This document shows, one piece after another, positions 15,703 to 23,910 of a stretch of 64,000 nt of DNA (the stretch's first letter is position 1; every line of letters begins with the position of its first letter). Position numbers and translations under genes: made by a program. Below the pieces are notes generated by a model. That model was not told where the DNA came from. It was given only the letters and a program-made list of their open reading frames with translations, and ran no database searches. The stretch is from assembly GCF_029714405.1 (NCBI RefSeq), contig NZ_CP121650.1, forward strand, positions 8,623,001-8,687,000, written 5' to 3'. The stretch is from Bradyrhizobium sp. CB82. Lineage in GTDB: Bacteria; Pseudomonadota; Alphaproteobacteria; Rhizobiales; Xanthobacteraceae.

Positions 15703-16863
15703 ATGACATCCCTCCCCGACATTCCCCTGCCCGCCGGCATCCGCTCGCGCTATGTCGATGGTATCAACGGGCTGCGCATGCACGTGCTCGAAGCCGGCTT
15801 CGAGACGCGGGAGCGGCCCTGCGTGCTGCTGCTGCACGGCTTTCCGGAGCTCGCCTTTTCCTGGCGCAAGGTGATGCCGGCGCTCGCCGCTGCCGGCTAT
15901 CACGTGATCGCGCCGGACCAACGCGGCTATGGCCGAACCACGGGATGGACCGCCGACTATGACGGCGATCTCGCGCCGTTCCGGCTCTTCAACCTGGTGC
16001 GTGACGCGCTCGGGCTGGTGTCGGCGTTCGGGTACAAGCAGGTCGATGTGGTCGGGCATGATTTCGGCAGCCCAGTCGCATCCTGGTGCGCGCTGGTGCG
16101 GCCCGATGTGTTTCGCTCGGTGGCGATGATGAGCGCGCCGTTCGGCGGGCCGCCGCCCCTGCCGTTCAACACAACCGACAAGCCGATGTCGCCGCCGAGC
16201 GATGATCCCGTGCATCGCGAGCTCGCCGCGCTGCCGCGTCCGCGCAAACACTATCAGTGGTACTATTCGACACGCGAAGCGAATGCCGACATGCATCGCG
16301 CGCCGCAGGGCGTGCACGATTTCCTGCGCGCCTACTATCATCACAAGAGCGCGGACTGGACGGACAACAAGCCCTATCCGCTGAAATCCTGGTCCGCCAG
16401 CGAGCTCGCAAAACTGCCGACCTATTACGTGATGGATTTCGACGAGACCATGCCGCAGACGGTCGCGAAGGAAATGCCCTCGCCAGCCGAGATCGCCGCC
16501 AACCTGTGGCTGCCGGAACGCGAGCTTGCCTACTACGGCGCCGAATACGGTCGCACCGGATTCCAGGGCGGACTGCAATGGTATCGCTGCGGCACGTCGG
16601 GCGCTTTCAATAGCGAATTGCAACTATTCGCGGGCCGCACCATCGACGTGCCCTCCTGCTTCATCTCCGGCAAGCAGGATTGGGGCACGTATCAACGCCC
16701 CGGCGTGTTCGAGGCGATGCAGGCACGCGCCTGCACGAACATGCTCGGCTGTCATCTCGTCGACGGCGCCGGTCACTGGGTGCAGCAGGAGCAACCCGCC
16801 GAGGTGAGCCGGCTGCTGCTCGACTTCCTCGCCCGGGCGCGGGCGGCAAACGGGACGGTTTGA
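15703..16863 (+). CDS. alpha/beta-hydrolase, epoxide hydrolase-like
   Basis: This 386-residue alpha/beta hydrolase has the oxyanion motif HGFP at residues 45-48 and an aspartate nucleophile at about residue 120 in VVGHDFGSPV. The C-terminal histidine is in GAGHWVQQEQP. An Asp rather than Ser nucleophile, together with HGFPE, points to the epoxide hydrolase / haloalkane dehalogenase branch. The cap domain (about residues 150-290) is long and contains PPLPFNTTDKPMSPPSDDPV. The ATG at 15703 has GAGGAAG upstream. The substrate is unknown. Confidence 0.87.
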   Translation: MTSLPDIPLPAGIRSRYVDGINGLRMHVLEAGFETRERPCVLLLHGFPELAFSWRKVMPALAAAGYHVIAPDQRGYGRTTGWTADYDGDLAPFRLFNLVRDALGLVSAFGYKQVDVVGHDFGSPVASWCALVRPDVFRSVAMMSAPFGGPPPLPFNTTDKPMSPPSDDPVHRELAALPRPRKHYQWYYSTREANADMHRAPQGVHDFLRAYYHHKSADWTDNKPYPLKSWSASELAKLPTYYVMDFDETMPQTVAKEMPSPAEIAANLWLPERELAYYGAEYGRTGFQGGLQWYRCGTSGAFNSELQLFAGRTIDVPSCFISGKQDWGTYQRPGVFEAMQARACTNMLGCHLVDGAGHWVQQEQPAEVSRLLLDFLARARAANGTV

Positions 16864-16888
16864 CCGCGGATATCCGGCGTCCTATAAC

Positions 16889-16909
16889 ACTTTAGAATTA
16901 TTCTAAAGT
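16889..16909. promoter_or_regulatory. Irr-type iron control element (ICE) operator
   Basis: Perfect nine-base arms ACTTTAGAA and TTCTAAAGT are separated by TTA, ending 17 bases before the mbfA start. In Bradyrhizobium and relatives, Irr binds TTTAGAA-N3-TTCTAAA-like palindromes, and mbfA is known to be repressed by Irr when iron is low. The position, so close to the start codon, fits direct repression. Irr binding is inferred from motif and gene identity. Confidence 0.85.
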
Positions 16910-16926
16910 AAGCAACGGTACCCAAC

Positions 16927-17898
16927 GTGAAGAATTTCGCTGATCTGACCGAACGCGAGGTGCTCGCGGTCGCCATCGCCTCCGAGGAGGAGGACAGCCG
17001 CATTTACATGGCTTTCGCAGAGGACCTGAAGGACCGCTACCCGGACTCGGCAAAGCTGTTCGAGGAGATGGCCGAGGAGGAGCGCGGTCACCGCCACATG
17101 CTGCTCGAAATGTATGAGCAGCGTTTCGGAAAGCATTTGCCGCCGATCCGCCGCGAGGACGTCAAGGGCTTCCTGCGCCGCCGCCCTATCTGGCTCACCA
17201 AGAACCTGCCGCTCGACACCATCCGCAAGGAGGTCGAGACCATGGAGCTGCAGGCCGAGCGGTTCTACATCAAGGCCGCCGAGCAGGCGCAGGACGTCGG
17301 CGTGCGCCGGCTGCTGGGCGATCTCGCCGAAGCCGAGAAGGCCCACGAGAAGACCGCGACGCGCCTGACCGACAAGATCCTCAGCCCCGATGTGCGCGCC
17401 GAGGAAGATCGCACCAGCCGCCGCATGTTCGTGCTGCAATATGTGCAGCCGGGCCTCGCCGGCCTGATGGACGGCTCGGTCTCGACGCTGGCGCCGCTGT
17501 TCGCGGCGGCCTTCGCGACGCATCAGAACTGGCAGACTTTCCTGGTTGGGCTGGCCGCCTCGATCGGTGCGGGCATCAGCATGGGCTTTGCGGAAGCCTT
17601 GTCGGACGATGGCTCGCTCACGGGCCGCGGCTCGCCCTGGCTGCGCGGCATCACCTGCGGCCTCATGACCGCGCTCGGCGGCCTCGGCCACACCATGCCT
17701 TATCTGGTACCCGATAGCTGGCCGAATGCCTTCTGGATCGCCACCGCGATCGCCTGTGTCGTCGTGTTCTTCGAATTGTGGGCGATCGCCTTCATTCGCG
17801 CGCGCTACATGGACACGCTGTTCCTCCAGGCGGTCTTCCAGATCGTGCTCGGCGGCGCCATCGTGCTCGGGGTCGGGATATTGATCGGAGCGGCCTAG
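16927..17898 (+). CDS. mbfA: membrane-bound ferritin / iron exporter MbfA
   Basis: This 323-residue protein joins an N-terminal ferritin-like (erythrin-vacuolar iron transport) domain, residues 1 to about 155, to a C-terminal CCC1/VIT1-like membrane domain from about residue 165. The ferritin part carries the diiron-type acidic motifs EEEDSRIYM, EEERGHRHM, EVETMELQAERFY and AEAEKAHEK. The membrane part includes GLAGLMDGSVSTLAPLFAAA. MbfA exports iron from the cytoplasm in rhizobia and protects against iron and peroxide stress. Translation appears to start at a GTG. The ICE palindrome just upstream implies control by Irr. Confidence 0.92.
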   Translation: MKNFADLTEREVLAVAIASEEEDSRIYMAFAEDLKDRYPDSAKLFEEMAEEERGHRHMLLEMYEQRFGKHLPPIRREDVKGFLRRRPIWLTKNLPLDTIRKEVETMELQAERFYIKAAEQAQDVGVRRLLGDLAEAEKAHEKTATRLTDKILSPDVRAEEDRTSRRMFVLQYVQPGLAGLMDGSVSTLAPLFAAAFATHQNWQTFLVGLAASIGAGISMGFAEALSDDGSLTGRGSPWLRGITCGLMTALGGLGHTMPYLVPDSWPNAFWIATAIACVVVFFELWAIAFIRARYMDTLFLQAVFQIVLGGAIVLGVGILIGAA

Positions 17899-17999
17899 GT
17901 GGCAACGGTGATCCTGAGCTATCGTCCGTCGGATGCCAACGCAGGCTTGACCAGTGGTCCCACGAATCGGTCCGCGCACACCTATGCGCGAGAAAGGTC

Positions 18000-18104
18000 A
18001 TGGAGTGGGCGCTCCTTGTCACCATCGGCCTCCACGTCGCCGCTGCGCTCGCGCACATCTTCATTTATCGCGACCGCGTGATGCGGCGCATGCTGCCGGG
18101 ATAG
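18000..18104 (+). pseudogene. cytochrome b561 C-terminal remnant
   Basis: This 34-codon frame reads as the last transmembrane helix and tail of a cytochrome b561-family protein: GLHVAAALAHIFIYRDRVMR followed by RMLPG. Family members typically end HVAAALYHHFVLRDGVL.RMLPG. The upstream heme-binding helices are absent. It is probably a 3' relic left by a deletion; it could in principle still be translated from its ATG. Confidence 0.7.
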
Positions 18105-18213
18105 TCTTGCGTCGACGCAATCTCCCGCCACCGCAATAGCTGTCAAACCGCAGTTGCGACTTCATGCCAAACTGCGCATCGTCATCGCCGCCATGAAGAG
18201 CAGGAGAAATGCC

Positions 18214-19686
18214 TTGGCCAAATCGGAATGGAGTTTCAGGAGCGCAACCGAATTGTCGGCCGCGCTGACTGCGAGGAAGGTTTCTGCCGTCGAGCTCACG
18301 CAAGATGCCATCGCGCGCATCGAACGCCACGATGGCAAGATCAACGCGGTCTGCGTACGGGATTTCGACCGTGCGCTCGCCGCGGCGCGCGAGGCGGATG
18401 CCGCGCTGGCGCGCGGCGAGAAGCGACCGCTGCTCGGCCTGCCGATAGCGATCAAGGAATCCTTCAACATCGCCGGCCTGCCCACGACCTGGGGCTTCGT
18501 GCCGCAGAAGGATTTTCGGCCGGCGGAAGATGCGCTTGCCGTGGCCCGCATCAAGACCGCCGGCGGCGTGATCCTCGGCAAGACCAACGTGCCGGTAGGG
18601 CTCGGCGACTGGCAGAGCTACAACGAGATCTACGGCACCACGAACAATCCTTACGATCTCGGCCGCACGCCTGGCGGCTCCTCCGGCGGCTCGTCGGCAG
18701 CACTCGCCGCTGGCTACTGCACGCTTGCGACCGGATCGGACATCGGCGGTTCGCTGCGCGTGCCGGCCTTCCATTGCGGCATCTACGCCCACAAGCCGAC
18801 CATCAATATTTGTGCGGCGCGCGGCATGACGCCCCCGCCGTTTCCGGCCATTCCGCACGACAACGACCTCGCCGTGATCGGCCCGATGGCGCGCACGGCA
18901 GCGGACCTCACCTTGCTGCTGGATGTCATGGCTGGGCCGGATCCACTGGAGGCCGGCGTCGGCTACAGGCTCGAGCTGCCGGCTGCACGCCATCAGACGC
19001 TGAAAGACTTTCGCGTGCTGGTGATCGACAGCCATCCGCTACTGCCGACCGACCGGGAGGTTCGCGGCGCGATCACGAAGCTCGCAGGCGATCTCGCAAA
19101 GGCCGGCGTGACCGTCGCACGCGAGAGTGCCCTGCTGCCGGATTTCGCGGAGACCTCGCGGCTCTATATGCGCATGCTGCTGGGCTTCCTCGGCGCGTTC
19201 TTCATGCCCGACATCTATGCGGGCGCGCAGGCCGGCGCGGGCCAGCTCTCGCCCGCGGACAAGAGCCTCGCCGCCGAGCGGCTGCGTGGCATCGTCGCGA
19301 GCCATCGCGCCTGGGTGCTCGATGCCGGCGCGCGCGCCGGCTTGCGGGCTCAGTGGCGCGCGCTGTTCAAGAGCTTCGATGCGGTGATTTGCCCGATCAT
19401 GCCGACGCCGGCCTATCCGCACGACCATACGCCGGAGCAGGACGACCGGCGCATCATGATCGATGGTGAAGCCTACCCCTATTCAGACCAGCTCGCCTGG
19501 CCCGGCATCGCGACGCTGCCTGGGCTGCCGGCAACCGCGGTTCCGCTCGGGTTTTCCAAGGACGGCCTTCCGCTCGGTGTGCAGGTGGTCGGCCCCTTCC
19601 TCGAAGACCGCACGCCGCTGAAGCTCGCCGAGTTGATCGAGCAAGAATTCGGCGGCTTCAAGCCGCCGCCCATGTTTGGTGATTAG
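18214..19686 (+). CDS. amidase (amidase-signature family)
   Basis: This 490-residue amidase-signature enzyme has the catalytic lysine in GLPIAIKESFNIAG, the serine loop GRTPGGSSGGSSAALAAG, and the nucleophile motif GSDIGGSLRVPA. Family members hydrolyse linear amides through a Ser-cisSer-Lys triad; the substrate is not evident. I prefer a TTG start at 18214, with AGGAGA six bases upstream, giving MAKSEWSFRSATEL. ATG starts at 18193 or 18154 are alternatives without a good binding site. It appears to be a single-gene unit. Confidence 0.88.
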   Translation: MAKSEWSFRSATELSAALTARKVSAVELTQDAIARIERHDGKINAVCVRDFDRALAAAREADAALARGEKRPLLGLPIAIKESFNIAGLPTTWGFVPQKDFRPAEDALAVARIKTAGGVILGKTNVPVGLGDWQSYNEIYGTTNNPYDLGRTPGGSSGGSSAALAAGYCTLATGSDIGGSLRVPAFHCGIYAHKPTINICAARGMTPPPFPAIPHDNDLAVIGPMARTAADLTLLLDVMAGPDPLEAGVGYRLELPAARHQTLKDFRVLVIDSHPLLPTDREVRGAITKLAGDLAKAGVTVARESALLPDFAETSRLYMRMLLGFLGAFFMPDIYAGAQAGAGQLSPADKSLAAERLRGIVASHRAWVLDAGARAGLRAQWRALFKSFDAVICPIMPTPAYPHDHTPEQDDRRIMIDGEAYPYSDQLAWPGIATLPGLPATAVPLGFSKDGLPLGVQVVGPFLEDRTPLKLAELIEQEFGGFKPPPMFGD

Positions 19687-19697
19687 TCTCACCGGAT

Positions 19698-19758
19698 CGT
19701 CATTGCGAGCGTCAGCGAAGCAATCCAGAATCCTCCCGCGGAGATTGCTTCGCTCGCG
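19698..19758. repeat. intergenic palindromic repeat, family C
   Basis: The arms are CGTCATTGCGAGCGTCAGCG with AAGCAATCCAG on one side and GATTGCTTCGCTCGC on the other. The same core is found at 23805-23891. It overlaps the frameshifted C-terminal extension of the alcohol dehydrogenase gene. Confidence 0.75.
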
Positions 19759-20980
19759 GTGTCAGCCCACGTGTCGCGGTGAGATGTGGCGAGCCAACCT
19801 CTCCGCTGTCATGCCCCGCTTCAAGCGGTGCATCCAGTATTCCAGAGGCGGTGAAATTCACAACGACCAGCGCGGCGTACTGGATCGCCCGGTCGACGCC
19901 GGGCGATGACGCCGAGTTAGGGCTAACTGTCGAACACACGCTGCGCAGCGTCTTGCCGGCCTTCATGTTGGCGAAGCCTTCGTTGATCTCGGAGAGTTTT
20001 AGCTTGGCCGAGATCCAGTCCTCGAGGTGCAAGCGGCCGCGCAGGTAGAACTCGACCAGGCGCGGCATGTCGACGCGAAAGTGGTTCGAGCCCATCGACG
20101 AGCCCTGGATCTTGCGCTCGCGCAGGAAGTCGAAGCCGTGCAGCTCGATCGTCGTCGCGGTGCCGCCGGCGGCGAGCATGCCGAACGCCTGCTCGGCGGT
20201 CTCCTTGCGCCCGAGCACCTCGAAGGAATGATGCACGCCGCCATTGGTGAGGTCGCGCACCTGCTTCACCACGTCGCCGTCGGCGGGATTGATGATGTCG
20301 GTGGCGCCGAGCTTGGTCGCAAGCTGGAGTTTTGCCGGGTTGGTATCGATCGCGATGATGCGGCCGGCGCCGGCGATCTCAGCACCGTTGATCGCGGCCA
20401 TGCCGACGCCGCCGCAGCCGATCACCGCCACGGTCTCGCCGGCCTGGACTTTTGCGGTGTTCACGACCGCGCCATAGCCTGTGATCACGCCGCAGCCGAT
20501 CAGCGCGGCGAGTTCGAGCGGCATGTCCTTGCGGATTTTGACGATGGCGTTCTCGTGCACGAGCATCTGCTCGGCGAAGGACGACAGATTGAGGAACTGG
20601 TGCAGCTTCTCCGGCTTCGACCACTGCATCCGATCGGAGACACCGGGCAGCATCTTCACCGTGGTATCGGTGCAGAGCACGGTGCGTCCCGTCGTGCAAT
20701 TGTCGCAAGTGCCGCAGAACACCGAGAGACAAGTGACGACGTGATCGCCCGGCTTCACATAGGTGACATCGGAGCCGACCTGCTCGACGATACCTGCCGA
20801 TTCGTGGCCGAGCACGGCGGGCAGCGGGTGCGGATAGAGCCCCTCCATGAAATGCAGGTCGGAATGGCAAAGACCAGCGACCGCGGTGCGGATCAGAACC
20901 TCGCGCGGGCCCGGCTTCGGCAGGCTGACGTCCTCGATGACGAGCGGCGTGTTGACTTCATAGAGGACGGCGGCCTTCAT
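19712..20980 (-). CDS. zinc-dependent alcohol dehydrogenase with damaged C-terminus
   Basis: The first about 348 residues are a class III-like medium-chain dehydrogenase: LCHSDLHFMEGLYPHPLPAV with GHES (catalytic zinc), CGTCDNCTTGRTVLC (structural zinc), and IGCGGVGMAAINGA (NAD-binding). Two lesions are visible. After GMLAAGGTAT the usual loop of roughly ten residues (IIGMVPFGTK-like) is missing and the chain passes straight to IELHGFDF. After TLRSV at 19937-19951 the frame is shifted: adding one G would give SVVFDS and a stop at 19923-19925. Instead 74 foreign residues, read through repeat DNA, follow to 19712. It is probably impaired. Confidence 0.8.
   Translation of the reverse strand: MKAAVLYEVNTPLVIEDVSLPKPGPREVLIRTAVAGLCHSDLHFMEGLYPHPLPAVLGHESAGIVEQVGSDVTYVKPGDHVVTCLSVFCGTCDNCTTGRTVLCTDTTVKMLPGVSDRMQWSKPEKLHQFLNLSSFAEQMLVHENAIVKIRKDMPLELAALIGCGVITGYGAVVNTAKVQAGETVAVIGCGGVGMAAINGAEIAGAGRIIAIDTNPAKLQLATKLGATDIINPADGDVVKQVRDLTNGGVHHSFEVLGRKETAEQAFGMLAAGGTATTIELHGFDFLRERKIQGSSMGSNHFRVDMPRLVEFYLRGRLHLEDWISAKLKLSEINEGFANMKAGKTLRSVCSTVSPNSASSPGVDRAIQYAALVVVNFTASGILDAPLEAGHDSGEVGSPHLTATRGLTPRAKQSPREDSGLLR
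19806..19910. repeat. intergenic palindromic repeat, family E
   Basis: This element begins CTGTCATGCCCCGCTTCAAG and ends GACGCCGGGCGATGACGCC, with TGCATCCAGTATTCCAG and GTACTGGATCG as inner arms. It is now read as protein in the alcohol dehydrogenase extension. A related element lies at 44637-44724. Confidence 0.65.
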
Positions 20981-21057
20981 TTGTTTGTTTCCTTATTATT
21001 GTCGTTTCGTTGGCGGCGATATCGTCACCTCTCCCATTGGGAGAGGTGACGCGCAGC

Positions 21058-22842
21058 CTACGCTGCCAGAACCAGTTCGCCAACCTCGGCCATCGTAGCC
21101 GCGCGATCACCCAGCAGCAGCGACACGATTGCTTGCTGGGCTGGATTTTCCGTGAGCCGGAACGGATCGCTTGGCGATACCCGATGATCGATCACGAGCC
21201 GCGACAACAGGAGCCGTCGCGCATCGCCGCGCATCTCGTGGATGCGGTGCGATTCCCATGCGAGCGAAACGGCGCTTGCGACGTGATAGAGCAGGCTGGT
21301 GACGCGCCGCGCATCGGCTTCGTTGTCGGCGCTATCCGCGACCTCGCGCGCGAAGCCGACTGCGCGATCCGTGAGCCCGCGCAGTCGATCACGCCAGACC
21401 TGCGGCACGGATGCACTGTCGTCGAGTCGGACGTGCAGATCGGCGGCGAGCGCAGCTTCTGCGCCATGGCGACCCACCGCCCGCGTCAAGGCATCGATGG
21501 CGACGATGTTGCCGGTACCCTCCCAGATCGAGCCGAGATGCGCATCGCGCAACAGGCGCGCGGTGGCGAATTCCTCGATGTAGCCGATGCCGCCGCGCAT
21601 CTCGAGCGCATCGCCGCAGACTTTTCGTGCATCGCGTGTGGCGCGGAATTTCAGCGTCGGGGTCAAGATGCGCAAGAGCGCCGCGGCATCCTGGCTGCCG
21701 GCTTCGGCGCGGTCGAGTGCGTCGGCGGTCAAAAAGCTCATCGACAGTGCCTGCTCGACCGGCAGCATGATCTTCATCATCTGCCGCCGTCCGAGCGGCA
21801 GGTCGATGATGCGCTTGCCGAACACCACGCGGTTGGTCGCGACCGTCATCGCGTCGTGGTAGGCGCGCCGCATCAGCGCAGTCGACTTCACGCCGTTCGA
21901 GAGCCGCGAGGAGTTGACCATCTCAGCCATCTGCACGAAGCCGCGATCGAGCTTGCCGACCGCATAGGCGATTGCGCCTTCGAGCTTGATCTCGCCAGAA
22001 GCCATCGAACGGGTGCCGAGCTTGTCCTTCAGCCGCACGATCCGGTAGTGGTTTTGCGAACCGTCATCGAGGAAGCGCGGCATCAGGAACAAGCCGACGC
22101 CGCGCGTGCCGGGGCCGGCGCCCTCAGGACGCGCAAGCAGCATCACGACTTTGGCGTCGGCATTCGAGCAGAACCATTTTTCGCCATAGAGCCGCCAATG
22201 GTCGCCGTCCCGCACCGCGCGCGTGGTCAGCGTGCCGACGTCAGAGCCGCCCTCCTTCTCCGTCATGAACTGGCCGCCCTGCGTCAGCTTGCTCATATCG
22301 GTCTGGGTCAGGCCGTCCAGATATCTCGCCTTCAACGCCTCGTCGCCGAAATTCGCGAGCAGCTTTGCGCAGCCGTCGGTGACGTTGATCGGGCAGCCCA
22401 TGCCGAATTCGGTCTGGTTGAACAGGAAGGTGAAGGCGTGTTTTGCCACGACGGGATATTTGTCCGGCCAGCCCATGATGCCCTTGCGGATCGACAGCGC
22501 ATGAATGCCGAACTCACCGAACGCAGCCTTCTCCAGCTCGCGATAGGCCGGATGATATTCGATCCACTGCACGTCGCGACCGAACTTGTCGCGCTGGTGC
22601 AGCACCGGCGTATGCCGATCGGCGAGACGCGCGCATTCGTCGAGAATGCCGCCGGCGAGTTCGCCGAGACGGTCGAGATGCGGCTCGATGTGACGGAATA
22701 ACGAATCGGGCAAATGGATGCGCAACAGATCCGTCAACGCCGGATCGGCGCGGTAGAAATTCATGCCCGTGGTGTCGGGCGCAAGCAGACCCGGCTGCTC
22801 GGCCGCGACGTTTTTCCGCTGCGGCGTGCTCGGCTTGTGCAT
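21058..22842 (-). CDS. AidB-like acyl-CoA dehydrogenase
   Basis: This 594-residue protein has the long acyl-CoA dehydrogenase architecture, with an extended N-terminus (LLAPDTTGMNFYRADPALTD). It carries the flavin-site segment LTQGGQFMTEKEGGSDVGTL and the C-terminal MRGGIGYIEEFATARLLRDA and IWEGTGNIVA motifs. These are features of the AidB / FadE-like branch, whose prototype AidB is linked to DNA alkylation response. Whether this one acts on DNA damage or on acyl-CoA cannot be told. It is monocistronic on the minus strand, divergent from an SDR gene. Confidence 0.88.
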   Translation of the reverse strand: MHKPSTPQRKNVAAEQPGLLAPDTTGMNFYRADPALTDLLRIHLPDSLFRHIEPHLDRLGELAGGILDECARLADRHTPVLHQRDKFGRDVQWIEYHPAYRELEKAAFGEFGIHALSIRKGIMGWPDKYPVVAKHAFTFLFNQTEFGMGCPINVTDGCAKLLANFGDEALKARYLDGLTQTDMSKLTQGGQFMTEKEGGSDVGTLTTRAVRDGDHWRLYGEKWFCSNADAKVVMLLARPEGAGPGTRGVGLFLMPRFLDDGSQNHYRIVRLKDKLGTRSMASGEIKLEGAIAYAVGKLDRGFVQMAEMVNSSRLSNGVKSTALMRRAYHDAMTVATNRVVFGKRIIDLPLGRRQMMKIMLPVEQALSMSFLTADALDRAEAGSQDAAALLRILTPTLKFRATRDARKVCGDALEMRGGIGYIEEFATARLLRDAHLGSIWEGTGNIVAIDALTRAVGRHGAEAALAADLHVRLDDSASVPQVWRDRLRGLTDRAVGFAREVADSADNEADARRVTSLLYHVASAVSLAWESHRIHEMRGDARRLLLSRLVIDHRVSPSDPFRLTENPAQQAIVSLLLGDRAATMAEVGELVLAA

Positions 22843-23087
22843 GGCCCACCTCTCTCGTTTCCGTCCCGCGGCATTTTCCGCCGCTTTGGTGCTTGCTGCT
22901 TTGGATGATGTTGATCATGCTCCAGGCAAGAATGCGGATAAAGCCGCAAATCGTCAGGGAGGGATGAACGTGGCGATGACCGGGACCGCTCTGCGGAATT
23001 GTGATCGGCCGCTTCGGCGGGCGCAGCTGGTCGTTCGAGCGAAGCATGCATAGATACGCTGTTCCTGCTCCCGTTAAGGATCGCACC

Positions 23088-23789
23088 ATGGAACATCCCA
23101 AGTACAACATCGCGCTCATCGTCGGTGCCGGTGAAGGCCTAAGCGCCTCGCTGGCACGGCTGTTGTCCGCGCAGGGCCTGCGCGTGGCGCTCGCCGCGCG
23201 AAAGATCGAAAAACTTGGCGCGCTCTGCGGCGAGACGGGCGCGAAGGCCTATGCCTGCGATGCGACCAAGCCGGAGGAGGTCGAACGTCTGTTCGGCCTC
23301 GTCGAGCGTGAAATCGGCACGCCTGATGTCGTGGTCTACAATGCCAGCGGCCGCACGCGCGGACCCTTTGTCGAGCTCGTCGCAGCCGATGTCGCGCAGT
23401 CGATCACCGTCAGCGCCTTCGGCGGGTTCCTGGTGGCGCAGGAAGCGGCCAAACGCATGCTGCCGGGCAAGCACGGTGCGATCCTGTTCACGGGCGCATC
23501 GGCCAGCGTGAAGGGCTATGCGCAGTCGGCGCCGTTCGCGATGGGAAAGTTTGCGCTGCGCGGGCTTGCGCAGAGCATGGCGCGCGAGCTGGCGCCGCAG
23601 GGCATTCACGTCGCCCATTTCGTCATTGACGGCGGCATCCGCAGCGCAGCGCGCGCGGAAGCGCCGGACAAGCCGGATTCGATGCTCGATCCCGATGCGA
23701 TCGCCGCGAGCTATTGGAACGTCCTGCAACAACCGCGCAGCTCCTGGGCCTGGGAAATGGAACTGCGGCCCTGGGTGGAGAAGTTTTGA
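23088..23789 (+). CDS. atypical short-chain dehydrogenase/reductase
   Basis: This 233-residue SDR-fold protein has a cofactor motif VGAGEGLSASL and the NAS strand motif (VVVYNASGRTRGPF). The active-site region reads LFTGASASVKGYAQSAPFAM then GK. Serine 138 is in place, but the usual YxxxK is FAMGK with Phe 150 where the catalytic tyrosine should be. It may bind NAD(P) without classical SDR chemistry, or use another residue. The start at 23088 was chosen because the ATG begins the conserved fold. The crotonase at 23911 follows on the same strand. Confidence 0.83.
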   Translation: MEHPKYNIALIVGAGEGLSASLARLLSAQGLRVALAARKIEKLGALCGETGAKAYACDATKPEEVERLFGLVEREIGTPDVVVYNASGRTRGPFVELVAADVAQSITVSAFGGFLVAQEAAKRMLPGKHGAILFTGASASVKGYAQSAPFAMGKFALRGLAQSMARELAPQGIHVAHFVIDGGIRSAARAEAPDKPDSMLDPDAIAASYWNVLQQPRSSWAWEMELRPWVEKF

Positions 23790-23804
23790 GGCAATAACCG
23801 CAAT

Positions 23805-23891
23805 CGTCATTGCGAGCGAAGCGAAGCAATCCAGAAATGTCTCCGCGGATAAAGGCTGGATTGCTTCGTCGCTTTGCTCCTCACAATGACG
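23805..23891. repeat. intergenic palindromic repeat, family C
   Basis: The left arm CGTCATTGCGAGCGAAGCGA with AGCAATCCAG pairs with a right arm containing CTGGATTGCTTCGTCG and CTCACAATGACGG, forming a large hairpin. A shorter copy lies at 19698-19758. It separates the SDR and crotonase genes. Confidence 0.8.
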
Positions 23892-23910
23892 GAGGAGAAC
23901 GAGGAGCGCA

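Noticed and set aside
14071..16623. An 850-residue open frame on the minus strand across the thiolase, scar and hydrolase genes
   Set aside because: It is antisense to well-identified genes and has the Arg/His/Gln-rich composition typical of GC-rich shadow frames; it shows no family motifs.
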